NCBI RefSeq assembly: GCF_009827595.1
Contig: NZ_WTYT01000003.1
Span: 62,001 to 126,000 of the forward strand
Source of the DNA: Altericroceibacterium endophyticum
GTDB taxonomy: Bacteria; Pseudomonadota; Alphaproteobacteria; Sphingomonadales; Sphingomonadaceae
DNA: 64,000 nt
Direction of reading: 5' to 3'
Below the pieces are notes generated by a model that did no database searches, was not told where the DNA came from, and saw nothing but the letters and a program-made list of their open reading frames with translations. The translations under genes were made by a program, and so were the position numbers. Numbering within the stretch: the stretch's first letter is position 1; each line of letters starts with the position of its first letter. Positions 18,602 through 27,592 of this stretch are shown piece after piece.

Positions 18602-19465
18602 ATGCAGGACTGGTCGCTCCACGGGTTTGATACGCAGCAATTTGTGCGCGCCACCCTGGCCGAAGATCTCGGCGAGGGGTGGCCCGGCGGCGGCCGCGAC
18701 GTGACGGCGGAAAATGTCATCCCTGCCGATGCACGCTTTGCGGGCATTATGGATAGCCGGGATGAAGCCGTCATCGCCGGCCTGCCGCTGGCTGCGGCCT
18801 TTTTTCACCATCTCGACCCGGCGATGGAGATTGAGATTCTGGTTGATGAAGGTGCGTCGGTTACCCCCGGTACGGCGCTGATGCGGCTTACCGGAAATGC
18901 GCGCGCCTTGCTGACTGCCGAACGCAGCGCTCTCAACAGCGTGCAGCATCTCGCCGGTATTGCCAGCATGACCCATGATTATGTCGCGGCAATCGGATCT
19001 GCCAGCGCCGTGCTGCTCGATACGCGCAAGACTATTCCGGGGCTTCGCCTGCTGGAAAAATACGCCACCCGGATGGGCGGTGCGCAGAACCATCGCATGG
19101 GTCTGTGGGATGCCGCGATGATCAAGGATAATCACATTCTGGTGGCCGGCTCCGTTGGTGAAGCCGTGCGCCGCGCACGTGACGCCGGGGTGCAACAGAT
19201 CATCTGCGAAGTGGACCGGCTGGATCAGATCGAACCGGCACTATCGGCTGGCGCGACGCATATATTGCTCGACAATATGGGTCCGGACACTCTGCGAGAG
19301 GCGGTTGCCATGATTGGCTCGCGTGCGCGGACGGAGGCGTCAGGCGGTGTCACCTTGCAGACAATTGGCGCGATTGCGGCCAGCGGCGTCGATTATGTGT
19401 CGGTCGGACGATTGACGCAAAGCGCACCCGCTGCGGATATCGGGCTGGATTTCACCCCCTTGTGA
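18602..19465 (+). CDS. nadC: Nicotinate-nucleotide pyrophosphorylase (carboxylating)
   Basis: NadC converts quinolinate and PRPP into nicotinate mononucleotide, CO2 and pyrophosphate in de novo NAD synthesis. The 287-residue length is normal. Recognisable motifs are AEDLGEG and DVTAENVIPADA at the N-terminus, the phosphate-binding RKTIPGLRLLEKYA, NHRMGLWDAAMIKDNH, and the barrel-end VDYVSVGRLTQSAPAADIGLDF. The start has an excellent ribosome site (AGGAAGGAAAG). No nadA or nadB is adjacent. It stands alone between the LytTR pair and the RNase T2 gene. Confidence 0.95.
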   Translation: MQDWSLHGFDTQQFVRATLAEDLGEGWPGGGRDVTAENVIPADARFAGIMDSRDEAVIAGLPLAAAFFHHLDPAMEIEILVDEGASVTPGTALMRLTGNARALLTAERSALNSVQHLAGIASMTHDYVAAIGSASAVLLDTRKTIPGLRLLEKYATRMGGAQNHRMGLWDAAMIKDNHILVAGSVGEAVRRARDAGVQQIICEVDRLDQIEPALSAGATHILLDNMGPDTLREAVAMIGSRARTEASGGVTLQTIGAIAASGVDYVSVGRLTQSAPAADIGLDFTPL

Positions 19466-19530
19466 TGGTTGGAACTGCAGCCCTGATATAAACCGCTTGC
19501 GCAAGACGAGGCGGCTTGGGAGTAATCCCT

Positions 19531-20244
19531 ATGCTTCGCCTCGCCCTCTTCGCCGCATGCGCCTGTCTGATCGCTCTGGCCCCCATATCGGCTCAGGCGC
19601 AGGCTTATCAGTGCCGCATCGGGCAGGTGCCCACAGCCGCACCGCACATCACGCCGACAGGACCGCCGCGGAATGTACCCGCAACGTCCTATGTTCTGGC
19701 CTTGAGCTGGTCGCCGGAATTCTGCCATTTCCGCAAGGATGACAAACAGCATTGGCGGCAATGTTCGGGCCGGGCCGGGCGCTTCGGCTTTATCGTCCAC
19801 GGGTTATGGCCGCAAAACCCGCGCGGTGACCCGCAATATTGCCGCAAACCGGCCGCGCCCACATCACACGACATCGCCAAAAACCTGTGCGTCATCCCAT
19901 CAGTACGGCTGCTGGCGCATGAATGGGCCAGACATGGAAGCTGCATGGCCAAGCGTCCGGCGACATATTTCAAGATTACCCGCATCTTGTGGAACAGCCT
20001 GCGCTGGCCAGATTTTGACCACCTTTCACGCCGCGATGGCCTGACGGCTGGGATGATCCGCCAAACATTCGCCGCCGCAAACCCGTATTGGGAGCCGGAC
20101 CATATCGGGCTCAAGCTGAACGAAAAGGGATGGCTGGAGGAAATGCGGCTTTGCTACGGCCTCGATTACATGCCGACCCATTGCGATAGCGGAAGCTTCG
20201 GCCCGCCTGATGATAAAGCTGCGAAAATCTGGCGCGGGCTCTAG
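19531..20244 (+). CDS. Secreted ribonuclease T2
   Basis: A 237-residue RNase T2-family enzyme with a signal peptide (LRLALFAACACLIALA, cleaved near AQAQA). The two catalytic segments are clear: CAS I FIVHGLWPQ with H90, and CAS II HEWARHGSC with H130, E131 and H135. The family cuts single-stranded RNA through 2',3'-cyclic phosphates, here in the periplasm or outside. TTG at 19516 is in frame, but the ATG at 19531 has GGGAG at a good distance and starts the signal peptide. Its TAG stop lies inside the left terminal repeat of the 270-bp element that follows, so that insertion sets the C-terminus. Confidence 0.92.
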   Translation: MLRLALFAACACLIALAPISAQAQAYQCRIGQVPTAAPHITPTGPPRNVPATSYVLALSWSPEFCHFRKDDKQHWRQCSGRAGRFGFIVHGLWPQNPRGDPQYCRKPAAPTSHDIAKNLCVIPSVRLLAHEWARHGSCMAKRPATYFKITRILWNSLRWPDFDHLSRRDGLTAGMIRQTFAAANPYWEPDHIGLKLNEKGWLEEMRLCYGLDYMPTHCDSGSFGPPDDKAAKIWRGL

Positions 20245-20510
20245 GCCGTAAACTCACAAACAGCACCATCGAGGTTTGAGACAAAATGGCTCAGCGCAAG
20301 GAAAGAAGGCATGGGGATATCTCGATATTTCAAGGCTTCTTGACGCAGCGATGGGCCATTTTGGCCAAATCGCTTTGCGACGCCCAAATGGCTTCCCTCT
20401 CGAAACAAATCGCCCTTGGAAAGGCAAACAGCCTTCCCGGCGGGCGCTTTGCCCCGATATGTTCGCCATTTGGGCGCCCCGACGGTGCTGTTTGTGAGTT
20501 TACGGCCTAG
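20241..20510. mobile_element. MITE-like element with perfect 27-bp terminal inverted repeats
   Basis: Positions 20241-20267 and 20484-20510 are perfect inverted repeats of 27 bases, starting CTAGGCCGTAAACTCACAAA. The outermost 4 bases, CTAG, are palindromic, so they could be a target duplication instead of repeat. The interior has no transposase, but it is rich in secondary structure: a near-palindrome at 20348-20373, a hairpin at 20418-20437 and a 12-bp inverted repeat at 20381-20392 / 20465-20476. It sits between the convergent RNase T2 and tadA genes; both TAG stop codons fall within its ends. This is the expected make-up of a non-autonomous transposable element, perhaps mobilised by an IS5-like transposase with CTAG targets. 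A structured terminator-like repeat is the alternative. Confidence 0.75.
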
Positions 20511-20962
20511 CGCCGCTGGGCAAAGAAGCTGCGCAGCAATCCGGCCGCCTCTTCCTCGCCCAGACCGGCATAGATTTCTGGCACGTGGAGGCATTGCTTC
20601 TGATCAAACACCCGCGCGCCGTGCTCCACCGCACCGCCCTTTGGGTCCGATGCCGCATAATAGAGCCGCGCGATCCGGGCATGGGCAATCGCGCCCGCGC
20701 ACATAGCGCATGGCTCCAGCGTGACCCACAGATCACAATCCTCAAGCCTTTCCTGGCGTAACTGACTCGCCGCGGCACGAATCACATTGATTTCAGCATG
20801 GGCCGTTGGATCATGCGACAGGCGCGGGCTATTATGCGCCTCGGCGACAATTCGTCCCTGCTGCGTCAACACCGCCGCGATCGGCACTTCACCGGCCAAA
20901 GCCGCCTGATGCGCCAGTTTCAATGCACGTTGCATGGGTTCAGGAAGAGGCCAGCGAGACAT
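20507..20962 (-). CDS. tadA: tRNA adenosine(34) deaminase TadA
   Basis: TadA deaminates the wobble adenosine of tRNA-Arg(ACG) to inosine. The 151-residue protein has the zinc deaminase motifs H55-A-E57 and P84-C85-A-M-C88. The sequences GEVPIAAVL, HAEINVIRAA and LEPCAMCAGAI, together with the basic C-terminus (SFFAQRR), match TadA rather than guanine or cytosine deaminases. A longer in-frame start at 20998 exists; the ATG at 20962 gives MSRWPLPEPMQ, close to the usual length. The stop lies in the right end of the MITE-like element, so the two convergent genes meet there. Confidence 0.9.
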   Translation of the reverse strand: MSRWPLPEPMQRALKLAHQAALAGEVPIAAVLTQQGRIVAEAHNSPRLSHDPTAHAEINVIRAAASQLRQERLEDCDLWVTLEPCAMCAGAIAHARIARLYYAASDPKGGAVEHGARVFDQKQCLHVPEIYAGLGEEEAAGLLRSFFAQRR

Positions 20963-21086
20963 GTCACCAGCGCTAAAGCCTTGCATGACGGCCTGCAATG
21001 CCTCAGGGAAACCTTGACGATTCGGATGAGGCGCGTTAAGCGCGCGCCTTTCCGATAAAGCCTGTATTTATTACGAGAGATAGACC

Positions 21087-21374
21087 ATGTCGCGCATTTG
21101 CGAACTGACCGGCAAGGGCCGCCAGACCGGCCACAATGTGAGCCACGCCAATAACAAGACCAAGCGCATTTTTCTGCCGAATTTGCAGAACGTGACACTG
21201 CTGTCCGACAAGCTCGACCGCAGCTTCAAGTTCCGCGTTTCGACGCAGGGCCTTCGCTCGGTTGAACATAATGGCGGTTTGGACAATTGGTTGCTTAAAA
21301 CCACCGATGCCAAGCTGTCCGCGCGCGCCGTCAAGGTGAAGCGTGAATTGCAGAAAGCTGCCACAGCAGCCTGA
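21087..21374 (+). CDS. rpmB: 50S ribosomal protein L28
   Basis: A 95-residue L28 with the family start [31 protein letters not shown] and the C-terminal [10 protein letters not shown]. It binds 23S rRNA in the large subunit. It stands alone, as in many alphaproteobacteria, with a TTGACG (-35-like) box about 70 bases upstream and a purine-rich ribosome site (CGAGAGA) before the ATG. A short GC hairpin (21385-21402) follows the stop. Confidence 0.97.
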   Translation: MSRICELTGKGRQTGHNVSHANNKTKRIFLPNLQNVTLLSDKLDRSFKFRVSTQGLRSVEHNGGLDNWLLKTTDAKLSARAVKVKRELQKAATAA

Positions 21375-21384
21375 TTGGTTCGGT

Positions 21385-21402
21385 CGGCGCTGCAACGCGC
21401 CG
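21385..21402 (+). terminator. Weak hairpin after rpmB
   Basis: CGGCGC/GCGCCG with a 6-base loop lies 10 bases after the rpmB stop and in the gap before a convergent gene. There is no T-run, so termination here is uncertain. Confidence 0.35.
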
Positions 21403-21468
21403 CTGACATCATCTTTCTGACCGGGAATCACGGCGTGTGGCTTGTCCGCGCGCCTTTTCCTGTATCTG

Positions 21469-22605
21469 CTATGGTTTTGGATCGATTTGATCCAGCCGGC
21501 ATAGTGGACCGGATGGCAAGGTAAGGCGTATTTTCACCAGCAATGTCTGCTGAAACGATGCACGATTATCGTCTGAGACCATCCATAGATCCACCGCCTC
21601 CCCTTTGGCGGCAGGCGCGACTGCCAATCCCTCATAATTATCCATCCTGATCTGATCCGCGAAATTCACCAGCGGACACCATGGCCATGTTCCGCCCCGC
21701 CCGATGGCCGACGGATCAGCCACCACTATCCGCGCGCCGAAAAGCGGCGGCGGCAAATGCAGCGATCGCAAAAGGATCAGAACCCGGCCATCCGGCAGCA
21801 GGGCCATGTCCGTGGGCCGGTAATTGGCCGGGGGGATGAAGCGAAAGCTGACCGGCAAATCTTGCTCGGCCTCCTGCCCGCCCTCCTTCGGCGAGGGTTT
21901 GGCTGGTCCAACGCGCTCGGCTTCGTTGGGGTCGGCCTCTTCCATCTTGCTGGCCTCAACCGGATCTTTGGGGAACAGCAGTCCTTCGCTCGGTGCAATC
22001 CCCCATAAGGCCTGGCCTTCTTCCAGCACAATGAACCGGCCGTCATGCAGGCGGAGGAGCGATTCCGGACCGCTATTCGACGGCCAGTCTGCCATTGCCG
22101 CTGGCTGCGCAAAGGCATCATCCGCCTCGCCAGTCAGCATGGGCAAACGATAGATGGTGTTGGTTATCTCATAGGAAAGCCAGATTTGTCCGCTCTCGCG
22201 GTCGAGAGTCGCGCTTTCCGTGTCGAAGCTCCATCTTTTCATCTCGGCAGGCTTCGGTTGGCGATTCCACCAGACGGGCTCCAGCGTAGTGTCGGGAGTT
22301 CCGATCCCCAGCCACCAGCCACGGTCACTGAACAGGATCAGCCTGTCCCTGTGCGGCACGACCAGTGCAGAGAAGCCGCCAAACTCCTGCCCGTCGCCGG
22401 TTAATGCCCACTGGCCCACCAGGGTCAGCTTCGCGTCACCACTGCTCTGTAACACCCGCTCCCCGTCCAGCTGACGGACCGTGACACGATGCGGTGTCTT
22501 GGACAGGGGCAGAGGTGCCCCTGTCCATTGTCCTGTCAGCACCAGAAGCGCCACCAGCATCACTAAGGGAAAGCAAGCTATCAGCGCTCGCCCCGTCAGC
22601 TTCAT
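21469..22605 (-). CDS. Esterase-like activity of phytase family protein
   Basis: A 378-residue protein with an N-terminal membrane segment or signal peptide (ALIACFPLVMLVALLVLTG). The remainder resembles the phytase-like esterase beta-propeller domain (PF13449), recognisable from GGFSALVVPHRDRLILFSDRG at the start and NYEGLAVAP near the end. Family members are exported and poorly understood; phytase activity should not be assumed. Its start codon overlaps the stop of the sulfotransferase gene by 4 bases (ATGA), so translation is coupled. It is the last gene of the TonB receptor group. Confidence 0.8.
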   Translation of the reverse strand: MKLTGRALIACFPLVMLVALLVLTGQWTGAPLPLSKTPHRVTVRQLDGERVLQSSGDAKLTLVGQWALTGDGQEFGGFSALVVPHRDRLILFSDRGWWLGIGTPDTTLEPVWWNRQPKPAEMKRWSFDTESATLDRESGQIWLSYEITNTIYRLPMLTGEADDAFAQPAAMADWPSNSGPESLLRLHDGRFIVLEEGQALWGIAPSEGLLFPKDPVEASKMEEADPNEAERVGPAKPSPKEGGQEAEQDLPVSFRFIPPANYRPTDMALLPDGRVLILLRSLHLPPPLFGARIVVADPSAIGRGGTWPWCPLVNFADQIRMDNYEGLAVAPAAKGEAVDLWMVSDDNRASFQQTLLVKIRLTLPSGPLCRLDQIDPKP

Positions 22606-24074
22606 ACCGATAATGCCTGCATCTCGGCGTCAAACTGGCGATGAAAGGGTTCCATCCGATCACGATAGGGCCTTGCCACCTGCAGGCCCTTGCGATTGAT
22701 CGGCTGACGCACCTGCGCAGCGCTGGTGGTGGTCACAACGCGCTCCGTGCGATGCGGGGTAAGCATGGCGGGGTCGAAATCCAGGCCGCAATGATTTGCA
22801 ATATCCGGTATCAGGCGTTCGGGCTGATCAACCAGCTCGCCATAATCGACAACCATCATCCGCTCACCCAGCACATCCTTCCACATGGCGAAGAGCGCTT
22901 CTTCCAGGGCAAAATGCGTGCCGATGGAGCCGAGATCCTGGCTCCAGGCAAGCCCACGCGCGAAGTGACTGCGGAAGGCGGACCAGGCGCAATCTTCCAG
23001 ATTTCGGCGCAGCCAGATGAAACGCGCTTGCGGAAACAGGGTGATGGCCAGTCCCACCATGCGCGGCGTGCTGAGCGATTTATCAACGATCCGCCCATCA
23101 CCGAAGCGCTCCTGCGCCATGCGCTGATATTCCCCCGCCACCTGCGCGAGCGATCCCCCGCGCGCCGTGAAGGCAGAAATATCGGCGGGCGCCTTGCCAC
23201 CCATAATCCGCGCCATTTGCGGCAACAATTCCATCTCTCCGCCCCCGGCCACTGCCGGGTGACTGGCCAGAATCTGTTCCACAAGCGTGGTACCGGAACG
23301 AGGAAGGCCGGTGACGAAGATTGGTGCGTCCTGCGTTGCCGTTGCAGTCTCGGTCTGCTTCTGCCCTCGCCAGTCAGCGATAAGCTTGCGCACATCCGCC
23401 TTATCCCGCTCGGGATCATACGCCCGTTTTTCGCTCAAAGCGCGGCCGGCATCACGATAGGCTATAAAGGCAGCGTCATGATCTTCGTTCTGTTCATATA
23501 TGCGCCCCAGAGCTGCCAGCAACGCTGGTGAGTGATCCTGCCCTCGCTGAACAGTCCGCGCTCTTATCTGCTCCAAGCGCATGCGTTCGGCATCTGAAAC
23601 TCCGCCTGCCATGGCAAGTGCAAGCCAGGCTTCACCAGTTTCCGGTCGTTCTGCTAGACAGCGCCGCAGGTGTTGCCGTGCGGCATCGAGATCTCCGGAA
23701 TCAAGAGCCAGAGTGCCCCTGAAATAGGCATTCTCGGCGATAGTTGGCACGGTGATCGGGATGGAACCGATAATTGCTCCAGCGCGCTCCAGATAGCCCG
23801 CTTTTGCAAGGATGGAGGCCGCCAGGAAACTTGCTTCATCACCGCCAAGCTGTCCGCGTAACAATTCTGCCGCTCGGCGCGCGAGTTCGAATTCGCCATC
23901 ATTGAGCATCGCCTGTGCGATCGATTGCCACTGACGCCCTAGCGCATCTTCCGCCTCGACCATGGCAACCACGGCCTGGCGTACACCCTTTCGGTCTTTA
24001 CGCTTCAGTTTGTCTACAAAAAAGGCGATCCGCCGCTGTGTCGGGGCACTCTGCTTCATCATGATGCATGACAT
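22602..24074 (-). CDS. TPR-containing sulfotransferase family protein
   Basis: A 490-residue protein with two parts. Residues to about 230 are helical tetratricopeptide-like repeats (for example YLERAGAIIGSIPI and DLDAARQHLRRCLAERPETGEAWLALA-like units). The C-terminal part is a sulfotransferase domain (PF13469) whose PAPS-binding loop is FVTGLPRSGTTLVEQIL, followed by ARFIWLRRNLEDCAWSAF, the 3'-phosphate-binding region. Several ATGs crowd the start (24074, 24062, 24059) and none has a clear ribosome site. In sphingomonads and xanthomonads such genes commonly follow TonB receptors; the acceptor substrate is unknown. It is coupled to the esterase-like gene downstream. Confidence 0.85.
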   Translation of the reverse strand: MSCIMMKQSAPTQRRIAFFVDKLKRKDRKGVRQAVVAMVEAEDALGRQWQSIAQAMLNDGEFELARRAAELLRGQLGGDEASFLAASILAKAGYLERAGAIIGSIPITVPTIAENAYFRGTLALDSGDLDAARQHLRRCLAERPETGEAWLALAMAGGVSDAERMRLEQIRARTVQRGQDHSPALLAALGRIYEQNEDHDAAFIAYRDAGRALSEKRAYDPERDKADVRKLIADWRGQKQTETATATQDAPIFVTGLPRSGTTLVEQILASHPAVAGGGEMELLPQMARIMGGKAPADISAFTARGGSLAQVAGEYQRMAQERFGDGRIVDKSLSTPRMVGLAITLFPQARFIWLRRNLEDCAWSAFRSHFARGLAWSQDLGSIGTHFALEEALFAMWKDVLGERMMVVDYGELVDQPERLIPDIANHCGLDFDPAMLTPHRTERVVTTTSAAQVRQPINRKGLQVARPYRDRMEPFHRQFDAEMQALSV

Positions 24075-24103
24075 AGCAGCGCCACAGCAATTGGCGAATG
24101 CGT

Positions 24104-24135
24104 AAAAAAAGAGGCGGGACTTTGCCCGCCTCTTT
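24104..24135 (-). terminator. Rho-independent terminator after the TonB receptor
   Basis: On the minus strand the stem GAGGCGGG/CCCGCCTC closes a 6-base loop and is followed by seven T. It lies 23 bases after the receptor stop and before the sulfotransferase start, so the downstream genes need read-through or a promoter of their own. Confidence 0.9.
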
Positions 24136-24157
24136 CTTCAATTTGTGACCACCTTTC

Positions 24158-27100
24158 TTAGAAGGCGATATCCATACCGAATCGCACATAACGCGGCGTC
24201 TGGTAACCTGTCGCCAATCCATAGCTTGGGTTAGGAACATAACCGATGATGTTCTGATCATCATCGTATTCCACATTCTGATCGCCAAATTCGTCACGGC
24301 CCGTAACAGCTTGCGCATTCAGTAGATTGTAGACGTCGACACGGAACGTGAACATCTGTCCGGTCGGAGCTTCAACTGTGTAGGCTGCACGTACGTCGAA
24401 GCGACTTACCCAGTCGGTTTCCTGCGCAGTTCCGCGTGGGGATGGTTCGCCCCCACAATAGTGGGAAGAGTCCTCATACGCACCCGCGAATGCATCTGTC
24501 GGATGCCAGCCCAGGCAGCTCAACTTGCGTGGCGAATCAATATAGGCATTTGCCCCAAGCAGCAAACCTTCCCATGGTGAAACCGCACCAAAGAGCTTGA
24601 AGCGGTGACGTCGATGGTTCGGGAGATAACCATAGGCATATTCCGTCAGAGCAGGCTGATCGAAGTCTTGTGTCGCCCCGGCGTCGTCTTGTTCGAAGTC
24701 AGACGACACAAAGCCTTCATAGTTACCCTTGGATTCAGACCAGGTGTAGCTACCACCGACACTCCAGATGCCGTCCCATTCCCGGTCAAACGAGAATGTG
24801 ACGCCATCATAGGTACGCTTCGGCTTCGGATAACCTAACTGTTCCGCGGTAAATGTAACTTCTCGCCCATCCAAGCCGTACAAGTTGAATGTCGCATCTT
24901 CGCCCGGATTGACAAAGGTGTATTGATGGAAGCCAGTCCAGATATCGTCACAGCCTGCGATGCCATTCTCATCGCAATAGTTAAGGACGGCTGCATCGAC
25001 CGCGACGTCTTCAGAGGCCTCATCAAGCGAACGGTGAGTGTAGTTGATACCAACCTTGAATTGCCCCAAACGCTGTTCGTATCCGATAATCCATTCGCTA
25101 CTCTTGGTAGCATCAAGGCCACGGGCAATCGTGGAATCACTCGGCGGAACCGAGCCATCGCCCGTCACAAGGCAATTTTCTCCGCTCGACGTTGGAGTTA
25201 GACCGACCGGGCAATTCCCTTGATAGGTAGCATTGTTAGTGACCTGCTGACCCAGCTGAGGAATACCGTTGGCATCAAAGCCATCATAAGTCCAAAGTTC
25301 ACGGAAGTAGAATTCGGAACCGGTGTTGCGGAAAGCTGTGTTGCTGGCAAATGGTAAGTAATACTGAGAGTACGAACCGTAAATCCGGCCGGAATTATCG
25401 TCGAACAGATCGTAAGTAAAACCGAGGCGAGGAGCATAATTTTCGTCTTGGATGACGAGAGGCTCCCCATCGGCACGATTCACCTTAAAGTCATCGCGGC
25501 GCAAGCCCAGATTCAAAGTGAGACGATCAGTGACACTCCATTCGTCCTGGATGTAAAACGCTTTGTTCTCAGCGTCAAAAACACCGCCACTGTTATAGTA
25601 GTTTACCTGAACCTGGCCATTCGGCTGAATTAAGTAAAGCGCACCTGCATTCCCGCCATATGCCTCTTCACTCAAATAACCATTGGAGAACAGGAATGCA
25701 CCACCTGTGCGAACCGACGTTTTTTCCAATGTGTTATTTTCAACGTCAAATCCAGCACGAATATGATGTTCGCCGAAAGCATTGAAATAGAGATCTACAT
25801 CACCGCGATAGAATTCGCGTTCCAAGCGGTAGGGAACCTCAGCGCTGGAGATCGTCTGATCGTTAAAGAAACCGCCCGGCAAAACGCCGTCAACAGTGGA
25901 GCCACTATCATTCCTCACAAAAGGAAGACCCGCAGCCCCTGCCACGCCGACGACCTCACTACGATCCCGCATCCGTCCATAAGCTGCGGAAACAGTGAGC
26001 CAATCAGTGAAATTGCCGGTATATTTCCCGACAAAATTTACACCGCCGTAGCTATAGTTTGTGGTTGATTTGGAAAGACCAAGACCCTCGGCGCTCGTGA
26101 AGCTGCGGTCATTACGGACCGTAGTGTTTCGCGTGTCGAAGATCGTGAATTCGAGATGCTGACTATCGATCGGATAGGCGTCGATTTTAAGACCCCAGAA
26201 GGGATCGTCATTCTTACGTTCAACAGCGGTATTTGCTGGAACGGAAACGCGGCGAGATTCCTGATTCCGGAACTCCGCCAAGCCATAAATAAACAGCCTG
26301 TCTTCAATAATAGGCCCGGAGGCTTCTACGATAGCTGAATATTCGGTGGTGTAGTCGGTTGCTCGAGAAGTCGACGGGTAGCAGCCAGCTTCATCGCATT
26401 CGGTCAGATCTTTCGCATCCGAGCGCCCCCATTTGGGCTCCCAGTTAAGATGCATTCCCGCTTCAAACGAATTGGAGCCAGATTTGGTTACCTGGTTGAC
26501 AATACCACCAGTCGCACGGCCGAATTCGGCCGAATATCCGCCACTTTTAACTTCAACCGATTTCAGGAACTCAAATGGCACCTGCGCCGAACCAAGATAA
26601 TTGTCGAAGTTGGTGACGTTGAGGCCGTTAACGTAGTAAGCGTTTTCGGCTACAGACGAGCCACCGATGGAAGCAAGCGCATTGCGCCCGCCGGTAGTAA
26701 AACCATCGTCACCCATGGTGGTGCCTGGAGCAAGCAGGATGACCGAGGTAAGGTCACGCTGAACCGGAACGCGGCTGCTCAGATCTTCCAGATCGACGTT
26801 CAAGCCCGTCGTTGTGCCTTCAAAGTCTGTGACGATTTGCGCACCGGTAACGACGATTTCGCCGCCCGTGGAAAGGGTGACGCTAAGATTGGTGGTCTGG
26901 GAAGATCCGATCGCCAGACCTTCAGCGCGGTAATTGGCGAGACCCGGTGCCGAAACTTCAACATTGTAGGCACCAGAGGAAAGACCGGTGAAACGGAAAT
27001 TACCGTTCTGTCCGCTGGTCGCTGTACGGTTAAAACCCTGTGCCTGCGATGTGATGGTGACAGTGGCACCGGCAACCGCATTCCCGGTTTCGTCCACTAC

Positions 27101-27274
27101 GGTGCCCGTCAGTGCGCCAGCGGTGTAATCCTGTGCCGCAGCAGGCGCCGCAACGGCGACCATGCCGACGCCGGCGCCGACCAGTGCGAGCGCTTGCAGG
27201 CAACTTGCACTGCGAAGAGCTGATTTCTTGAGGAGTGTTTTCAACGTTCCAGTCCCTTTATTTTGAATCGCCAT
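24158..27274 (-). CDS. TonB-dependent receptor with carboxypeptidase-like N-terminal domain
   Basis: A 1,038-residue outer-membrane receptor of the Oar-like type. The signal peptide ends near APAAAQDY. Then comes a carboxypeptidase regulatory-like beta-sandwich (about residues 50-135: GALTGTVVDETGNAVAGATV), the plug domain (VQRDLTSVILLAPGT, NAYYVNGLNVTN, KSGGYSAEFGRATGGIVN) and the barrel, ending RYVRFGMDIAF with the usual terminal phenylalanine. Large surface loops contain paired cysteines. The substrate is not readable, but such receptors import large or complex molecules with energy from TonB. By eye its base composition is more AT-rich than the neighbours, which may mean acquisition by transfer. 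It is followed by a strong terminator and then the sulfotransferase gene. Confidence 0.93.
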   Translation of the reverse strand: MAIQNKGTGTLKTLLKKSALRSASCLQALALVGAGVGMVAVAAPAAAQDYTAGALTGTVVDETGNAVAGATVTITSQAQGFNRTATSGQNGNFRFTGLSSGAYNVEVSAPGLANYRAEGLAIGSSQTTNLSVTLSTGGEIVVTGAQIVTDFEGTTTGLNVDLEDLSSRVPVQRDLTSVILLAPGTTMGDDGFTTGGRNALASIGGSSVAENAYYVNGLNVTNFDNYLGSAQVPFEFLKSVEVKSGGYSAEFGRATGGIVNQVTKSGSNSFEAGMHLNWEPKWGRSDAKDLTECDEAGCYPSTSRATDYTTEYSAIVEASGPIIEDRLFIYGLAEFRNQESRRVSVPANTAVERKNDDPFWGLKIDAYPIDSQHLEFTIFDTRNTTVRNDRSFTSAEGLGLSKSTTNYSYGGVNFVGKYTGNFTDWLTVSAAYGRMRDRSEVVGVAGAAGLPFVRNDSGSTVDGVLPGGFFNDQTISSAEVPYRLEREFYRGDVDLYFNAFGEHHIRAGFDVENNTLEKTSVRTGGAFLFSNGYLSEEAYGGNAGALYLIQPNGQVQVNYYNSGGVFDAENKAFYIQDEWSVTDRLTLNLGLRRDDFKVNRADGEPLVIQDENYAPRLGFTYDLFDDNSGRIYGSYSQYYLPFASNTAFRNTGSEFYFRELWTYDGFDANGIPQLGQQVTNNATYQGNCPVGLTPTSSGENCLVTGDGSVPPSDSTIARGLDATKSSEWIIGYEQRLGQFKVGINYTHRSLDEASEDVAVDAAVLNYCDENGIAGCDDIWTGFHQYTFVNPGEDATFNLYGLDGREVTFTAEQLGYPKPKRTYDGVTFSFDREWDGIWSVGGSYTWSESKGNYEGFVSSDFEQDDAGATQDFDQPALTEYAYGYLPNHRRHRFKLFGAVSPWEGLLLGANAYIDSPRKLSCLGWHPTDAFAGAYEDSSHYCGGEPSPRGTAQETDWVSRFDVRAAYTVEAPTGQMFTFRVDVYNLLNAQAVTGRDEFGDQNVEYDDDQNIIGYVPNPSYGLATGYQTPRYVRFGMDIAF

Positions 27275-27592
27275 CGGAACTGTGGCGATCCCCCAAACAC
27301 TTACCCGACCGATCTGCCTTGCGCAGAAAGATGATCCGGCACCCGAAGCGCTCGAATCCAGTCGAGAAGATGATGGGGCCCAATCAACCCATTTTTTGGG
27401 TTGTGAGCAAAATGTTTATGAACGCCAGATTACATTGACTTACGAATGTAACCAATTTGCCACAGTGCTTCAGCGCGGCCAAAATTGGTTGGAAGCTCAA
27501 GAGTTTCTCACCCATAAGCAACTTGATTACATGAGAAACCAGCGAAAAAGTTGCATTATGGTTACTCAGATCGCCTCAATTGAAATAAAATA
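27275..27592 (-). promoter_or_regulatory. Upstream region of the TonB receptor, with two dyads
   Basis: These 318 bases hold no supported gene. They must contain the receptor promoter. Two dyads stand out: CAACCCA-N5-TGGGTTG at 27385-27403, which could form a hairpin in the leader, and TTACATT-N8-AATGTAA at 27430-27451, the size of a dimeric repressor or activator site. No exact promoter was assigned. Confidence 0.45.

Noticed and set aside
18077-19195. Open frame of 372 codons on the minus strand over nadC
   Set aside because: Antisense to nadC and part of the LytTR gene; no recognisable domain.
20286-20510. Small frames in both directions within the MITE-like element
   Set aside because: They share the same last residues (CEFTA) only because the ends are inverted repeats. 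There is no ribosome site and no domain.
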